From: Solirubrobacterales bacterium
GTDB taxonomy: Bacteria; Actinomycetota; Thermoleophilia; Solirubrobacterales; Solirubrobacteraceae
NCBI GenBank assembly: GCA_019244745.1
Contig: JAFASF010000457.1
Span: 1 to 32,497, forward strand
Length of the DNA: 32,497 nucleotides
Reading direction: 5' to 3'
In this document: positions 1-7,549 of the stretch, piece after piece
Layout of the letters: each line of letters opens with the position of its first letter
How positions within the stretch are numbered: position 1 is the first letter of the stretch
Translations under genes and position numbers: made by a program
The notes under the pieces: generated by a model
Told to the model about the DNA's origin: nothing
The model's input: only the letters and a program-made list of their open reading frames with translations
Database searches by the model: none

Positions 1-50
1 TAAAGGAAAGGTAGCGCCTGAGTGGAGCGCGGGAGCCGAGCGAATTTGCC

Positions 51-102
51 CGTGGGATCAGGTTCCGGCAGGGTGTGTTCGTGGGATCAGGTTCCGGCAG
101 GG
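51..102. repeat. 23-bp direct repeat, two copies
   Basis: A 23-base unit beginning CGTGGGATCAGG occurs at 51-73 and again, identical, at 80-102, with six bases between (29-base period). The second copy contains the last codons and stop of the minus-strand gene at 87-536; the first lies just 3' of that stop, so the end of the gene has been duplicated in tandem. Confidence 0.9.
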
Positions 103-536
103 TTCCCGATCGTTGATGAGATCTCGTCGATAGCCGCGCGTTCGGCATCGCTGACCGCCGCCCCTCCTTCCCGGTGGGCGCTGGCGACCTTGTCGGCCAG
201 GGTCAGCACGAACCGCCGATAGTCTTCGACCTCATCCGGCGTCGCCTTGCCCTCGAGCAGCTCCACGGCGTCGCGGAGATGCTGCAGGCCATGCTGCTTG
301 AGCTCCTCCACCGAGTGAAAGCGCGTGTGGTCGATCTCCGGCTTCGCCGCCACGATCTCGTCGATCAGCTCGCTCGCGCCGTGGTGCTGGCGCGCCTCCG
401 CGTATGCCTTGGCCATCGCGATCGTCTCGCGGAAGGTGCCGCCCCGCTGCGCGGTGACCACGATCATGCCGGCGCTCGGCGGTCCCTCGAGGACCGTCTC
501 CCACTCCTGCGGCGTGAAGTCAGCCTTTCCGGTCAT
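87..536 (-). CDS. conserved hypothetical protein, 149 aa
   Basis: The function is not recognised. The start is the ATG at 536, which has a GAGAGGAG ribosome site seven bases upstream; longer readings of the frame have no such site and run under the next gene. The protein is soluble, acidic and mostly helical, with no signal peptide or membrane segment. Its centre (residues 35-95) is rich in Ala, Glu, Lys and His, with the run AKAYAEARQHHG near residue 42. The C-terminal third reads like a helical regulatory tail (VSDAERAAIDEI). It looks like a small conserved actinobacterial family, but that rests on recall. It is divergent from the 118-aa gene at 672, with 135 bases between them. The last six codons and the stop fall in the second copy of the 23-bp repeat. 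Confidence 0.75.
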   Translation of the reverse strand: MTGKADFTPQEWETVLEGPPSAGMIVVTAQRGGTFRETIAMAKAYAEARQHHGASELIDEIVAAKPEIDHTRFHSVEELKQHGLQHLRDAVELLEGKATPDEVEDYRRFVLTLADKVASAHREGGAAVSDAERAAIDEISSTIGNPAGT

Positions 537-671
537 TGCCTGCTCCTCTCTGTGCCTTGCCCACGGTGATGCCCTCCGCCCGGCTTCAGGATCGCAGGTG
601 CAGCCCGAAGCCGCTGCTAACCTCGAGTAAGCGGGGCAGATTGACGAACACGGGTCAGGAAAGGGAAAGAA

Positions 672-1028
672 TTGGGGAAGGTCTGGGTGCTCGAAACCCA
701 AACAAAGGGCACCGGCGCGAACATGGTCCCGCTCGAGAGGACGCAGCGAAAGCCCGGCCCGGACGGGGTGCCCGGCTTCTTCTTTCCCGAGCTCAAGCCC
801 GTCCCCGAGCCCGAACCGCGGCAGCCTCGCTCGTTCAAGGTCGTCGACGTGATGACCCGCGAGGTGCTTGCCGAGGGCGTTGATGCCCGGGCAGCCGTGG
901 GCGCCCTCGAGGGCGTACACAGCGTCGTCGACGTCACGGTCTCGGTCTGGGACCCCGACGCGGAGCGCTGGCGGATGTTGAGCTTCGGCGAGACGCAAGC
1001 GCTCTGGGATTACCGAGGACAGATCTAG
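672..1028 (+). CDS. conserved hypothetical protein, 118 aa (TTG start)
   Basis: The start is TTG at 672, preceded by a purine-rich AGGAAAGGGAAAG site; no ATG or GTG gives the full conserved N-terminus. The protein opens MGKVWVLETQTKGTGANMVP, has a Pro-rich linker at residues 28-52, then a compact alpha/beta C-terminal part beginning FKVVDVMTREVLAEGVD. This two-part layout matches a small actinobacterial family of unknown role that I recall, with a KVWVLDTETKGTGA-type N-terminus. There is no signal peptide, membrane segment or catalytic motif. Twenty-five bases downstream lies the truncated acetyltransferase at 1054. Confidence 0.8.
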   Translation: MGKVWVLETQTKGTGANMVPLERTQRKPGPDGVPGFFFPELKPVPEPEPRQPRSFKVVDVMTREVLAEGVDARAAVGALEGVHSVVDVTVSVWDPDAERWRMLSFGETQALWDYRGQI

Positions 1029-1053
1029 AACGGGGCCACGGCCGACCTCACGG

Positions 1054-1173
1054 GTGCTGCTGCGCTCGCCAACCGGCCGCGATCGTGACGAGTTCCTCGC
1101 GGCGATGCGAGCGAGCCGGAAGCTCCATCGACCCTGGCTCACCACGGCTCCGACCACTCCCGAGGCCTTCGAG
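1054..1173 (+). pseudogene. truncated GNAT acetyltransferase (N-terminal fragment)
   Basis: From a GTG at 1054 the frame gives about 40 residues (LLRSPTGRDRDEFLAAMRAS, then KLHRPW and PTTPEAFE) that read like the start of RimJ/RimL-type GNAT acetyltransferases. After PEAFE the frame stays open but no longer resembles the family, and the MocR gene ends only about 100 bases on. The acetyl-CoA-binding core is absent. I read this as a remnant whose 3' part was lost to deletion. The identification is from family recall. Confidence 0.6.
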
Positions 1174-1275
1174 ATCGGTGCGACCACGAGCGGCGGGCGA
1201 TTCGCGCCGAGCAGTGGCACGAGCGTCGAGGACGCCGATGACGCCACGATGCGCCGCTTCCGCCCGGCGCGAGCG

Positions 1276-2646
1276 CTACGTCATCACCGCGCCCAGCTCT
1301 CCCACGGCCCGGCGCAGCGCGATCTCGTTCAGCTGCGCGTAACCCAGGACCAGCGCCGGCGGCACATCCGGCCCGCACGTGAAGTGCCGGTGGAGCGCAT
1401 GCACGGCCACTCCGCGCCGGCGGGCGGCGCCGGCGATCGCGGGCTCGTCCGCCCCTTCGGGAAGCCATGCGACCAGTTGCAGTCCCGCGGCGGCGCCCCG
1501 GATCCTCACCTCGGGGAGCTGCTCGGCGAGCGCAGCTACCAGAGCATCTCGCCGGCGCCGGTAGATCCGGCGGGTGCGACGGATGTGGCGGTCGAGCTCG
1601 CCGGAGGCGAGGAAGTTCGCCATCGCGACCTGGTGGATCGACGAGGGGCTGGCCCAGGTGACCACGTACTGCCTCGTCACGTCGGCGACGTAGCGCTCCG
1701 GCAGGACCATCCAGGCGAGTCGCATCGCGGGTGCGAGGGTCTTGCTGGTGGTCGCGCAGAACGCGACGTGATTGGGATCCATGCCCTGAAGCGCGGCCAC
1801 GGGCTCGCGGTCGTAGCGGTACTCGGCGTCGTAGTCGTCCTCGACGACCAGCGCGTCGCGGCGCCGCGCCCAATCCAGCAGGGCCGCGCGACGCCCGGGG
1901 CTCATGACCGCTCCCGTGGGAAAGTGGTGGGCCGGCGTGACCGCTACCGCGTCCACGTCCAGCCGCTCGAGTTCCTCGACCACCAGTCCGTGCTCGTCGA
2001 CCCTGACGGGAACCGGGGTCATGCCCGTCTGCTCGACCGTGCGCAGCTGCCAGCGCCACCCGGGATCCTCGACCGCGACGCGCTTTGCGCCCCGATCACG
2101 AAGGGCGAGCCAGATGTTCGTCATTCCGTGAGCAAGGCCCGATGACACGATCACGTTCTCGGGCGCGGCGACCGCGGCACGCACCCGGCCGACGTAGTCG
2201 CTCACCGCGACCCGGAGCTCATTCGCGCCCCGCGGGTCGCCGTAGGTCAGGGCATTGTCGGGCAGCTCTCGCATTGCCCGGGACAGCGCGCTGAGCATTC
2301 GCTGGCGCGGGAACGAGGCAAAGTCAGGCTGTCCCGGACGGAGGTCGTACACGATCCGCGGTGGCTGGGTGGCCTCGCTGGCGAGGGCCCGGTTGTCGCG
2401 GTACTGGGAGGAATGGGCGACGACGGTCCCAGCCCCCCGTCGGGCGGCGAGATAGCCCTCGGCGATCAGCTGCGAGTAGGCCTCGACCACCACCCCGCGG
2501 GAGACGCCCAGCTCCTCCGCCAGTAGCCGGCTCGCCGGCAGCGGCACTCCTGGCCGCAGCCGCCCCGCCCGGACCGCGTCGCGCAGCTGCCGCTCCAACT
2601 GCCGATGCAGAGGCGCGCCCGGCTCGAACTCCACCAGCAGCTCCAT
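1276..2646 (-). CDS. MocR-family transcriptional regulator (GntR HTH + aminotransferase fold), PdxR-like
   Basis: A 456-aa protein with the normal MocR layout. Residues 1-75 are a GntR-type winged helix (SRLLAEELGVSRGVVVEAYS at 39-58). From about 100 on it is a fold-type I aminotransferase domain with EDDYDAEYRYD at 269-279 and a PLP lysine at about K302 in TTSKTLAPAMRLAW. Such proteins bind PLP and a substrate analogue through the aminotransferase domain and usually regulate a divergent neighbour. The start is the ATG at 2646; longer readings run back across the divergent gene. A possible TACGAT -10 (2661-2656) would give a very short leader, and one operator half-site covers the start codon, which suggests autoregulation. 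The probable target is the divergent gene at 2713. Members activate or repress vitamin B6, GABA or ectoine genes, but this one's effector cannot be told from sequence. Confidence 0.93.
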   Translation of the reverse strand: MELLVEFEPGAPLHRQLERQLRDAVRAGRLRPGVPLPASRLLAEELGVSRGVVVEAYSQLIAEGYLAARRGAGTVVAHSSQYRDNRALASEATQPPRIVYDLRPGQPDFASFPRQRMLSALSRAMRELPDNALTYGDPRGANELRVAVSDYVGRVRAAVAAPENVIVSSGLAHGMTNIWLALRDRGAKRVAVEDPGWRWQLRTVEQTGMTPVPVRVDEHGLVVEELERLDVDAVAVTPAHHFPTGAVMSPGRRAALLDWARRRDALVVEDDYDAEYRYDREPVAALQGMDPNHVAFCATTSKTLAPAMRLAWMVLPERYVADVTRQYVVTWASPSSIHQVAMANFLASGELDRHIRRTRRIYRRRRDALVAALAEQLPEVRIRGAAAGLQLVAWLPEGADEPAIAGAARRRGVAVHALHRHFTCGPDVPPALVLGYAQLNEIALRRAVGELGAVMT

Positions 2647-2706
2647 TGGTCTCAGATCGTAGCCCGTGATTGGTCCTGGGCGGAGGGCCAATGGCTGACC
2701 TAGGGT
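2645..2706 (+). promoter_or_regulatory. MocR operator/promoter A, between the MocR gene and the dehydrogenase gene
   Basis: Two ATTGGTC half-sites lie in direct orientation at 2645 and 2669, exactly 24 bases apart, and an inverted copy (GGGCCAAT) lies at 2685-2692. A TAGGGT -10-like hexamer at 2701-2706 sits seven bases before the ATG at 2713, so the downstream transcript may be leaderless. There is no good -35, as expected for activator-dependent transcription. The same arrangement recurs at 3745-3805. Confidence 0.6.
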
Positions 2707-2712
2707 GGCCCG

Positions 2713-3726
2713 ATGCACATGCTTGCCAGTACGGGGGAGCGGGTTCTGGTCATCGGGGCCGACGGCGCGCTCGGCTCGCTCACCGCGAGCGCGTTCGAGC
2801 GCGCGGGGTGGGAGGTTCTGCGGGGAAGCCGCCTCCCGTCTCGCTGCCGCGATTGGCGGCGGATCGATCTCGACCTCCCGGCGACGGTTACCCCGAGCCT
2901 CGCGGAGGCAGACGTGATCGTCGATACCGTGCCCCACCCCGGCGTCGTCGCCGAGCAATCGATCATCGATCGTGGAGGTCTCATCCTGAACAGCGCGGCG
3001 CCGCCGACCGCGTGGACGCAGCGGCTTTACACGTCGCGCACCTCACCGGCCGGCACGGTCGTTCTCGGCGCCGGTATCGCTCCCGGACTGACCAACCTTG
3101 TGGCGGCGGGGCTACTCGCCGCACATCCCGACGCGGACGAGGTCGAGTTGGTGTTCACGTTGTCGTCCGGCACGACGAGCGGGCGAGCCGGTCACGAGTT
3201 CGTCCATCGCAACCTCACCCGGCGCGCCGAGCACGAGACGATGGCGATCCCGCTTCCGCCACCGTTCGGGACGCGCGAATGCCTGAGCTTCGCCGAATCC
3301 GAGCGAGGGTGGATCGGCGATCTGGCTGGAGCACGGCGCGTGCGTTGCTACGTCTGCTTCGCGGAGGTCGAGGTCCACGACGCCCTCCTGGCCCGCAACC
3401 GGCTAGGGACGATCAGCGCGCTCGATCAGGCCGCGTTCGTTCGCGGCGCTTCCGTGTCTGGGTCCGGCGTGAGCAGTGAACCCGTGGCCCACTGGGTCTG
3501 TGTCCGGCGCGACGGGGTCCGGTTGGCCGCCGAGACGCTTCGCTGCGCCGGCGAGTACCGCGGCGCAGCGCACGCCACCGTCGCGCTCGCGCAGGCGCTC
3601 CAGGATGCACGGGCGCGCGCTCCGCTCCCGACCGGAGTGTTCGGTCCCGAGGACCTGGTCGCCCTCGCTGACCTCAAGCCCTACCTGACGAACGCCGGCA
3701 TCCGCGTCAGTTCCGAACCGGTCTGA
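2713..3726 (+). CDS. saccharopine dehydrogenase-like NAD(P)-binding protein
   Basis: A 337-aa protein whose N-terminus is a Rossmann fold (VLVIGADGALGSLTASAFER, about 11-30) with the GxxGxxG spacing used by saccharopine dehydrogenase-like and short-chain enzymes. The line VLGAGIAPGLTNLVAAGLLA (about 117-136) is typical of saccharopine-dehydrogenase/LOR-type proteins. No signal peptide or membrane segment is seen. The true substrate is unknown; many such proteins are annotated only as saccharopine dehydrogenase NADP-binding domain proteins. It is divergent from the MocR gene and is the likely main target of that regulator. The ATG at 2713 lies seven bases after a -10-like element; a second in-frame ATG at 2719 is an alternative start. 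Confidence 0.82.
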   Translation: MHMLASTGERVLVIGADGALGSLTASAFERAGWEVLRGSRLPSRCRDWRRIDLDLPATVTPSLAEADVIVDTVPHPGVVAEQSIIDRGGLILNSAAPPTAWTQRLYTSRTSPAGTVVLGAGIAPGLTNLVAAGLLAAHPDADEVELVFTLSSGTTSGRAGHEFVHRNLTRRAEHETMAIPLPPPFGTRECLSFAESERGWIGDLAGARRVRCYVCFAEVEVHDALLARNRLGTISALDQAAFVRGASVSGSGVSSEPVAHWVCVRRDGVRLAAETLRCAGEYRGAAHATVALAQALQDARARAPLPTGVFGPEDLVALADLKPYLTNAGIRVSSEPV

Positions 3727-3744
3727 CTACACCCCTCAGGCGAT

Positions 3745-3805
3745 ATTGGACCAGAGATCGCGCCCGTAATTGGTGCTTCACAGCGTCCCACGAGCGGCTT
3801 ACCGT
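3745..3805 (+). promoter_or_regulatory. MocR operator/promoter B, second copy upstream of the 103-aa gene
   Basis: ATTGGAC at 3745 and ATTGGTGC at 3769 repeat the 24-base direct-repeat spacing of operator A, and GCCCGT precedes the second half-site in both. A TACCGT -10-like hexamer follows at 3800-3805, 31 bases after the second half-site (32 in operator A). The alignment of half-sites, spacer hexamer and -10 at two separate promoters makes chance unlikely. It suggests that the MocR protein also controls the gene at 3844. Confidence 0.55.
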
Positions 3806-3843
3806 GACGGACATTCGGTCGTCGGTTCGGAAAGGTGAAAGCG

Positions 3844-4155
3844 GTGAATTCTGAGCTTCATGCTGCGCAGGTCGACCACCTCCTCGAGCTGTACTGCGCG
3901 TGGAGAACCGAGTGTGCCGCGGTCCGCGCCGCTTACGAGCGGTTCTCGACGGCCGATCCATCGGAGCGAGGGCTCGCGTTCGCCGCCTATGAGGCGGCGC
4001 TCGATCGGGAGGAATCTGCTGCCCAGCTGTATGCCGATCAGATCAGCCTGGTGTCGGCGACTCTCGCCCGAGGAGGGCGCGACACGGTCACAACCGAATC
4101 TCGGTCAGCGCGTGCTTGGGCGACGACAGGGTCAGCCTGGCCCTGGCGGTGGTGA
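3844..4155 (+). CDS. conserved hypothetical protein, 103 aa
   Basis: The start is taken as GTG at 3844 because a GGAAAGGTGA site precedes it; a GTG at 3835 is also in frame but overlaps that site. The protein is soluble and helical, opening MNSELHAAQVDHLLELYC with a Tyr/Ala/Glu-rich helical middle (FAAYEAALDREESAAQLYA). No known domain is recognised. The tail after residue 78 is Ser/Arg/Trp-rich and may be less conserved. It converges on the aldo-keto reductase gene, three bases away, and has a copy of the MocR operator upstream. Confidence 0.65.
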   Translation: MNSELHAAQVDHLLELYCAWRTECAAVRAAYERFSTADPSERGLAFAAYEAALDREESAAQLYADQISLVSATLARGGRDTVTTESRSARAWATTGSAWPWRW

Positions 4156-4158
4156 CGG

Positions 4159-4977
4159 TCACCGCCACCACTTTCGCTCGCGGGCGCGATCGGTCCCGTT
4201 TGTTCGATCGAGGTCGTCCAGCGCGGCCATGTCGTCATCTGAGAGCGCGAAGTCGAACAGCCTCCCGTTCTCCTCGATCCGCTCCCGGTGGGTCGACTTG
4301 GGGATCACTATCGCGTCACGCTGTATGCACCACCGCAACAGCACCTGCGCCGGCGTCCGTCCGACGCGGTCGGCGATCTGCGCGACGGTCCGATCCGACA
4401 GGTACCGGCCCGTCCCGAGCGAGCTGTAGGCGACGAGCGCCACGCTTCGCTCTGCGCAGGTCTCGAGGAGCGCCCGGCGGTAGTCGAACGGGCTGAACTG
4501 CACCTGATCGACCACCGGAGGAGTACCGGCCACGGCGATCACCTGCTCGAGCTCTTGAACGCTGAAGTTCGAAACTCCGATCGAGCGGGCGAGGCCTCGC
4601 CGCCGGGCTTCCTCCATCCCGGGCCATGCCCACGTGGGTCCCCCCTGCGGCCAGTGGATGATGTAGAGGTCGAGCTCGTCGATGCCGAGACGTCGGAGGC
4701 TCCGCTCGGCTTCGGCCGCCGGGTCGCGGCGCCCCGGATGGAACTTGGTCGTGATGAACACGTCTTCGCGCGGGATCCCGCTGTCGCGCAGCGCCCGCCC
4801 CACGCTCTCCTCGTTGCCGTAGGCCTGGGCGGTATCGATGTGCCGGTAGCCGAGCTCTAGGGCCCACCGCACGGCGTCCTCGCATTCGCGGCCGCTCGGC
4901 ACCTGCCAGAGACCCAGGCCGAGGACGGGCATCGACGAGCCATCCGCGAGCGATCGCGTCGGCACCTCGGGCCTCAC
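4159..4977 (-). CDS. aldo-keto reductase
   Basis: A 272-aa AKR with the full catalytic tetrad: Asp48 and Tyr53 (HIDTAQAYGNEESVG), Lys78 (ITTKFHPG) and His108 (YIIHWPQGG). The NADPH-binding end of the barrel is present (VIPKSTHRERIEEN). Length and motifs fit the 2,5-diketo-D-gluconate reductase-like group, which reduces aldehydes and ketones with NADPH; the substrate is not known. The GTG start at 4977 overlaps the stop of the upstream FAD monooxygenase (GTGA, 4977-4974), so the two are probably translationally coupled. It is the last gene of the six-gene minus-strand run that starts with the sulfotransferase at 9026. Confidence 0.93.
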   Translation of the reverse strand: MRPEVPTRSLADGSSMPVLGLGLWQVPSGRECEDAVRWALELGYRHIDTAQAYGNEESVGRALRDSGIPREDVFITTKFHPGRRDPAAEAERSLRRLGIDELDLYIIHWPQGGPTWAWPGMEEARRRGLARSIGVSNFSVQELEQVIAVAGTPPVVDQVQFSPFDYRRALLETCAERSVALVAYSSLGTGRYLSDRTVAQIADRVGRTPAQVLLRWCIQRDAIVIPKSTHRERIEENGRLFDFALSDDDMAALDDLDRTNGTDRARERKWWR

Positions 4978-6221
4978 GAACGTGTCGGGGCCGGCACGGC
5001 AAAGCCGGCCTTCTGGGCGTAGCCGCGCACGATCGCCTCGCGGTCGGCGTAGGGGAGCACGGCCTCCACGTCTTCGAAGCCGTCGGGCGCGAGCGCCTCC
5101 ACGGCGTCGATGACCCCCTCGGGACCGCCTCGACGGTTCGCTTGCACGATTTCCGAGGTGGGCCCGAGGCGGGCGTTCTCGTACTGGCGAAGCGCCTCGG
5201 CGACGTCCTCGATGTCGGCGAGCGAGTCCGCGAGCGCGCGCGCGTCGAGGATCGCCTGGCTGGCGCCGTTGGACCCGACGGGGTACATGGGGTGGGCCGC
5301 GTCTCCCAGAAGCGTCACCCGCCCGTATGACCATCGGGGAATCGGATCGCGATCGCAGACCGGATACTCGTAGAAACGAGCCGTCGACTTGATCAGGGTG
5401 GCGACGTCGACCTCTCCGATCGCGAAGCGCCGCACGTGAGGGAGAACCTCCTCCAGGCGGCCGGGACGCGACCAGTCCTCCCGCCTGGGCGGTGCAGATC
5501 CTTCGACGCCCGTCTTTGCCATCACCGCCCAGTTCGTGAGCCGGCGGCCCCCCGCTGCACCCTTCGCGATCGGGTACAGAACGACCTTCGCTTCCATGCC
5601 CCCGGCGATGATCATCGAGCGTCCGGTGAGGAACGTCGGCCAGTCGGTGGCGCCCCGCCACAGCATCGTCCCGTTCCAGCGGGGCGGTCCTTCGCCGGGC
5701 GTGACCGCGTCGCGCACCGTCGAGTGGATCCCGTCCGCACCGACGAGCACACCGGCGCGCACGGTGGCGACGCTCGCCCCCGAGGCGTCGACGAACTGCG
5801 CGGTGACGCAATCGGCGTCTTGGGCGAAGCTGGCCAGCCTGTGGCCGGTGCGGATCGCATCGGGACCGAGTCGCTCCACCACCGCATCGCGCAAGACGCC
5901 CTGGAGCGCCCCACGGTGTATGGAGAACTGCGGGACGTCGTGCCCCGCATCGAGGCCGCGCAGCTCGCGCCAGATTTCCTGGCCGAAGCGGTTTGTGTAG
6001 ATCAGCTCGTAGGTGCGCAGGCCGACCGCGTCGAGTCGCTCGAGCAGCCCGAGCCCGGCGAGCTCGCCGATCGCGTGAGGCAGTGTGTTGATCCCCACCC
6101 CGAGCTCGCGGATCTGCGCCGACTGCTCGAACACGCGGCAGTCGAGTCCGCGTCGCTCGAGCGCCAGGGCGGTGGCCAGCCCGCCGATTCCGCCGCCGAC
6201 AACGATGACGGTCGTGTGCAT
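4974..6221 (-). CDS. FAD-dependent aromatic-type monooxygenase (group A, PHBH fold)
   Basis: A 415-aa flavoprotein with all three fingerprints of the family: GGGIGG at 9-14 for the FAD ADP moiety, the DG motif in GADGIHSTVR at 161-170 (FAD and NAD(P)H), and GD at 306-307 in LLGDAAHPM (FAD ribityl). Such enzymes use NAD(P)H and O2 to hydroxylate aromatic or phenolic compounds and resemble salicylate-hydroxylase-like enzymes in layout. The substrate cannot be read from the sequence. It follows the hydrolase gene by nine bases and overlaps the reductase gene by four, so it lies within the same operon. The ATG at 6221 has only a weak ribosome site. Confidence 0.93.
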   Translation of the reverse strand: MHTTVIVVGGGIGGLATALALERRGLDCRVFEQSAQIRELGVGINTLPHAIGELAGLGLLERLDAVGLRTYELIYTNRFGQEIWRELRGLDAGHDVPQFSIHRGALQGVLRDAVVERLGPDAIRTGHRLASFAQDADCVTAQFVDASGASVATVRAGVLVGADGIHSTVRDAVTPGEGPPRWNGTMLWRGATDWPTFLTGRSMIIAGGMEAKVVLYPIAKGAAGGRRLTNWAVMAKTGVEGSAPPRREDWSRPGRLEEVLPHVRRFAIGEVDVATLIKSTARFYEYPVCDRDPIPRWSYGRVTLLGDAAHPMYPVGSNGASQAILDARALADSLADIEDVAEALRQYENARLGPTSEIVQANRRGGPEGVIDAVEALAPDGFEDVEAVLPYADREAIVRGYAQKAGFAVPAPTRS

Positions 6222-6230
6222 CGGTTCAGC

Positions 6231-7037
6231 TTAAGGACCCGCGGCGCCGCGCGGCCGTGACAGCAGCCGATCGAGGTGGTCGGCGACCGTGGCCCATGCC
6301 TGGGTGCGTGGATCGATCACCGCGAAGTGATCGATGTCGGCCAGCTCGAGCAGCTCACAGCGATCGCCCGCGGCGCGCGCCGCCCGGGCGTACGCCCGGC
6401 TCTGCTCGATGGGGACGCGCTGGTCCGCGTCGCCATGGACGAGCAGGGATTCGGTGCGGGTTGGCAGCAGGCGCATTGGATCGGCGATCGCGTACGCGCC
6501 GGGCTGCTCCTCCGGCGTCCCGCCCATGAACTCGAGGGCTGCCCCCTCGCCGATCCGCTCCCGCGCGGCTGCGCCGAGGTCGCAGACGCCCGCCAGCGAC
6601 AGCACCGCGGCAACCTGCGGCATGCCGGTGACGCACAGTCCCAGCTGGCCCCCGGCGGAGTGGCCGATCACCAGGAGCCGCCGCGTCGCGATCCGAGCCT
6701 CCTCGAGCCGGATGAGCGCCTCGATCGCGGCGCGCACGTCGTGGAGCGTCTCGGGGACGCCCCCGCCGGTTCCCACGCGGCGATACTCGACGTTCCAGGT
6801 CGCCCATCCTCGCTTTGCGAGGTCGACGGCGAGCGCCGACATCAGCGTTCGGGTGAACCGAGCGCGCCAGAACCCACCATGGACAAGCACAGCGACCGGA
6901 TGCGGACCGGAGCGGCCTTCCGGCAGCAGCAGGTCGGCTTCGTTCTCGGATCTGGCGCCGTAGCGGTAGGTCTGCGGAGTACGCCCGCTGGAGGCGGCCC
7001 ATGCGCTCAACTCGGCGAGGAAACCCTGGACGCCCAA
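6231..7037 (-). CDS. alpha/beta hydrolase, esterase/lipase-like
   Basis: The catalytic elements are clear: oxyanion motif HGGFW (about 53-57 from the TTG start), nucleophile Ser127 in GHSAGG, Asp203 in GDADQRVP and His237 in DIDHFAV. This is the layout of small carboxylesterases of the BD-FAE/hormone-sensitive-lipase type; no signal peptide is seen. The start is uncertain. A GTG at 7103 would overlap the upstream gene by 64 bases with residues that look like the shadow of that gene's frame; TTG at 7037, just after that gene's stop, is chosen, with TTG at 7010 as another option. A role in removing an ester from a tailored product is possible, but only by context. Confidence 0.82.
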   Translation of the reverse strand: MGVQGFLAELSAWAASSGRTPQTYRYGARSENEADLLLPEGRSGPHPVAVLVHGGFWRARFTRTLMSALAVDLAKRGWATWNVEYRRVGTGGGVPETLHDVRAAIEALIRLEEARIATRRLLVIGHSAGGQLGLCVTGMPQVAAVLSLAGVCDLGAAARERIGEGAALEFMGGTPEEQPGAYAIADPMRLLPTRTESLLVHGDADQRVPIEQSRAYARAARAAGDRCELLELADIDHFAVIDPRTQAWATVADHLDRLLSRPRGAAGP

Positions 7038-7039
7038 AG

Positions 7040-7549
7040 CTACGGCTGCTGGCAGACTGCGAGCTGCGCCTGCACGGCGCTCGGGAGCGAACGGACCGGG
7101 CACACGTACTCGACGGCGTGTAGCACCGGGCGCCAGGCGCCCGCGACGCGCTCGAAGATCGCGGTCACATCCCCGTTATAACGGCCGCACTCAGTGCCGC
7201 GATTGAAATCGGCGCGGGCGTACCCGGGATCTCGGGAGAGCACCGTGACGGTCAGGCAACGCCTCGGGAACCCGTAGGCCGCGGCTACGCCGGCGGGTCC
7301 GGGCAGGCGGGCCAGTGCCGGCACCGCCCCGGGTCCACCGACGCGATCACCGGGGAGCGAGGCGACCACCGTCGCGATGATCGCCGCGACGAGCAGCGCG
7401 ACGCCGCCCGCCGCGAGCGCCTTGACCTGGGTCGGGGCTCTGGCGATACGGCCCCAGCGCGGGCGTGGGCGAGGGTCGGCGAGCACCGTGACCTGCACCT
7501 GCGACGGCAGCCGGGTGGCCCACGGACTGCGCTCCTCACCCGATGCCAT
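7040..7549 (-). CDS. membrane-anchored Cys-containing extracellular protein, 169 aa
   Basis: Residues 1-43 are a cytoplasmic segment, about 44-65 a single membrane helix (ALAAGGVALLVAAIIATVVA), and the rest a presumed exported domain with four cysteines (FPRRCLTV, GTECGRY, EYVCPVRS, LAVCQQP), which could form two disulfides. The exported domain resembles small Thermoleophilia proteins with an AYGFPLRCLTVT-type opening that I recall, but no function is known. The ATG at 7549 overlaps the end of the cysQ-like gene by 14 bases, so it is coupled to it. It lies mid-operon, between the phosphatase and the esterase genes. Confidence 0.78.
   Translation of the reverse strand: MASGEERSPWATRLPSQVQVTVLADPRPRPRWGRIARAPTQVKALAAGGVALLVAAIIATVVASLPGDRVGGPGAVPALARLPGPAGVAAAYGFPRRCLTVTVLSRDPGYARADFNRGTECGRYNGDVTAIFERVAGAWRPVLHAVEYVCPVRSLPSAVQAQLAVCQQP

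Noticed and set aside
1139-2145. Other long frames over the MocR gene
   Set aside because: They are shadow frames; the 456-aa MocR protein has HTH and aminotransferase motifs.
4159-5811. A 550-codon frame covering AKR plus most of the monooxygenase region
   Set aside because: Only its last half is the AKR; the first half is the out-of-frame shadow of the monooxygenase. The GTG start at 4977 fits the reductase family.
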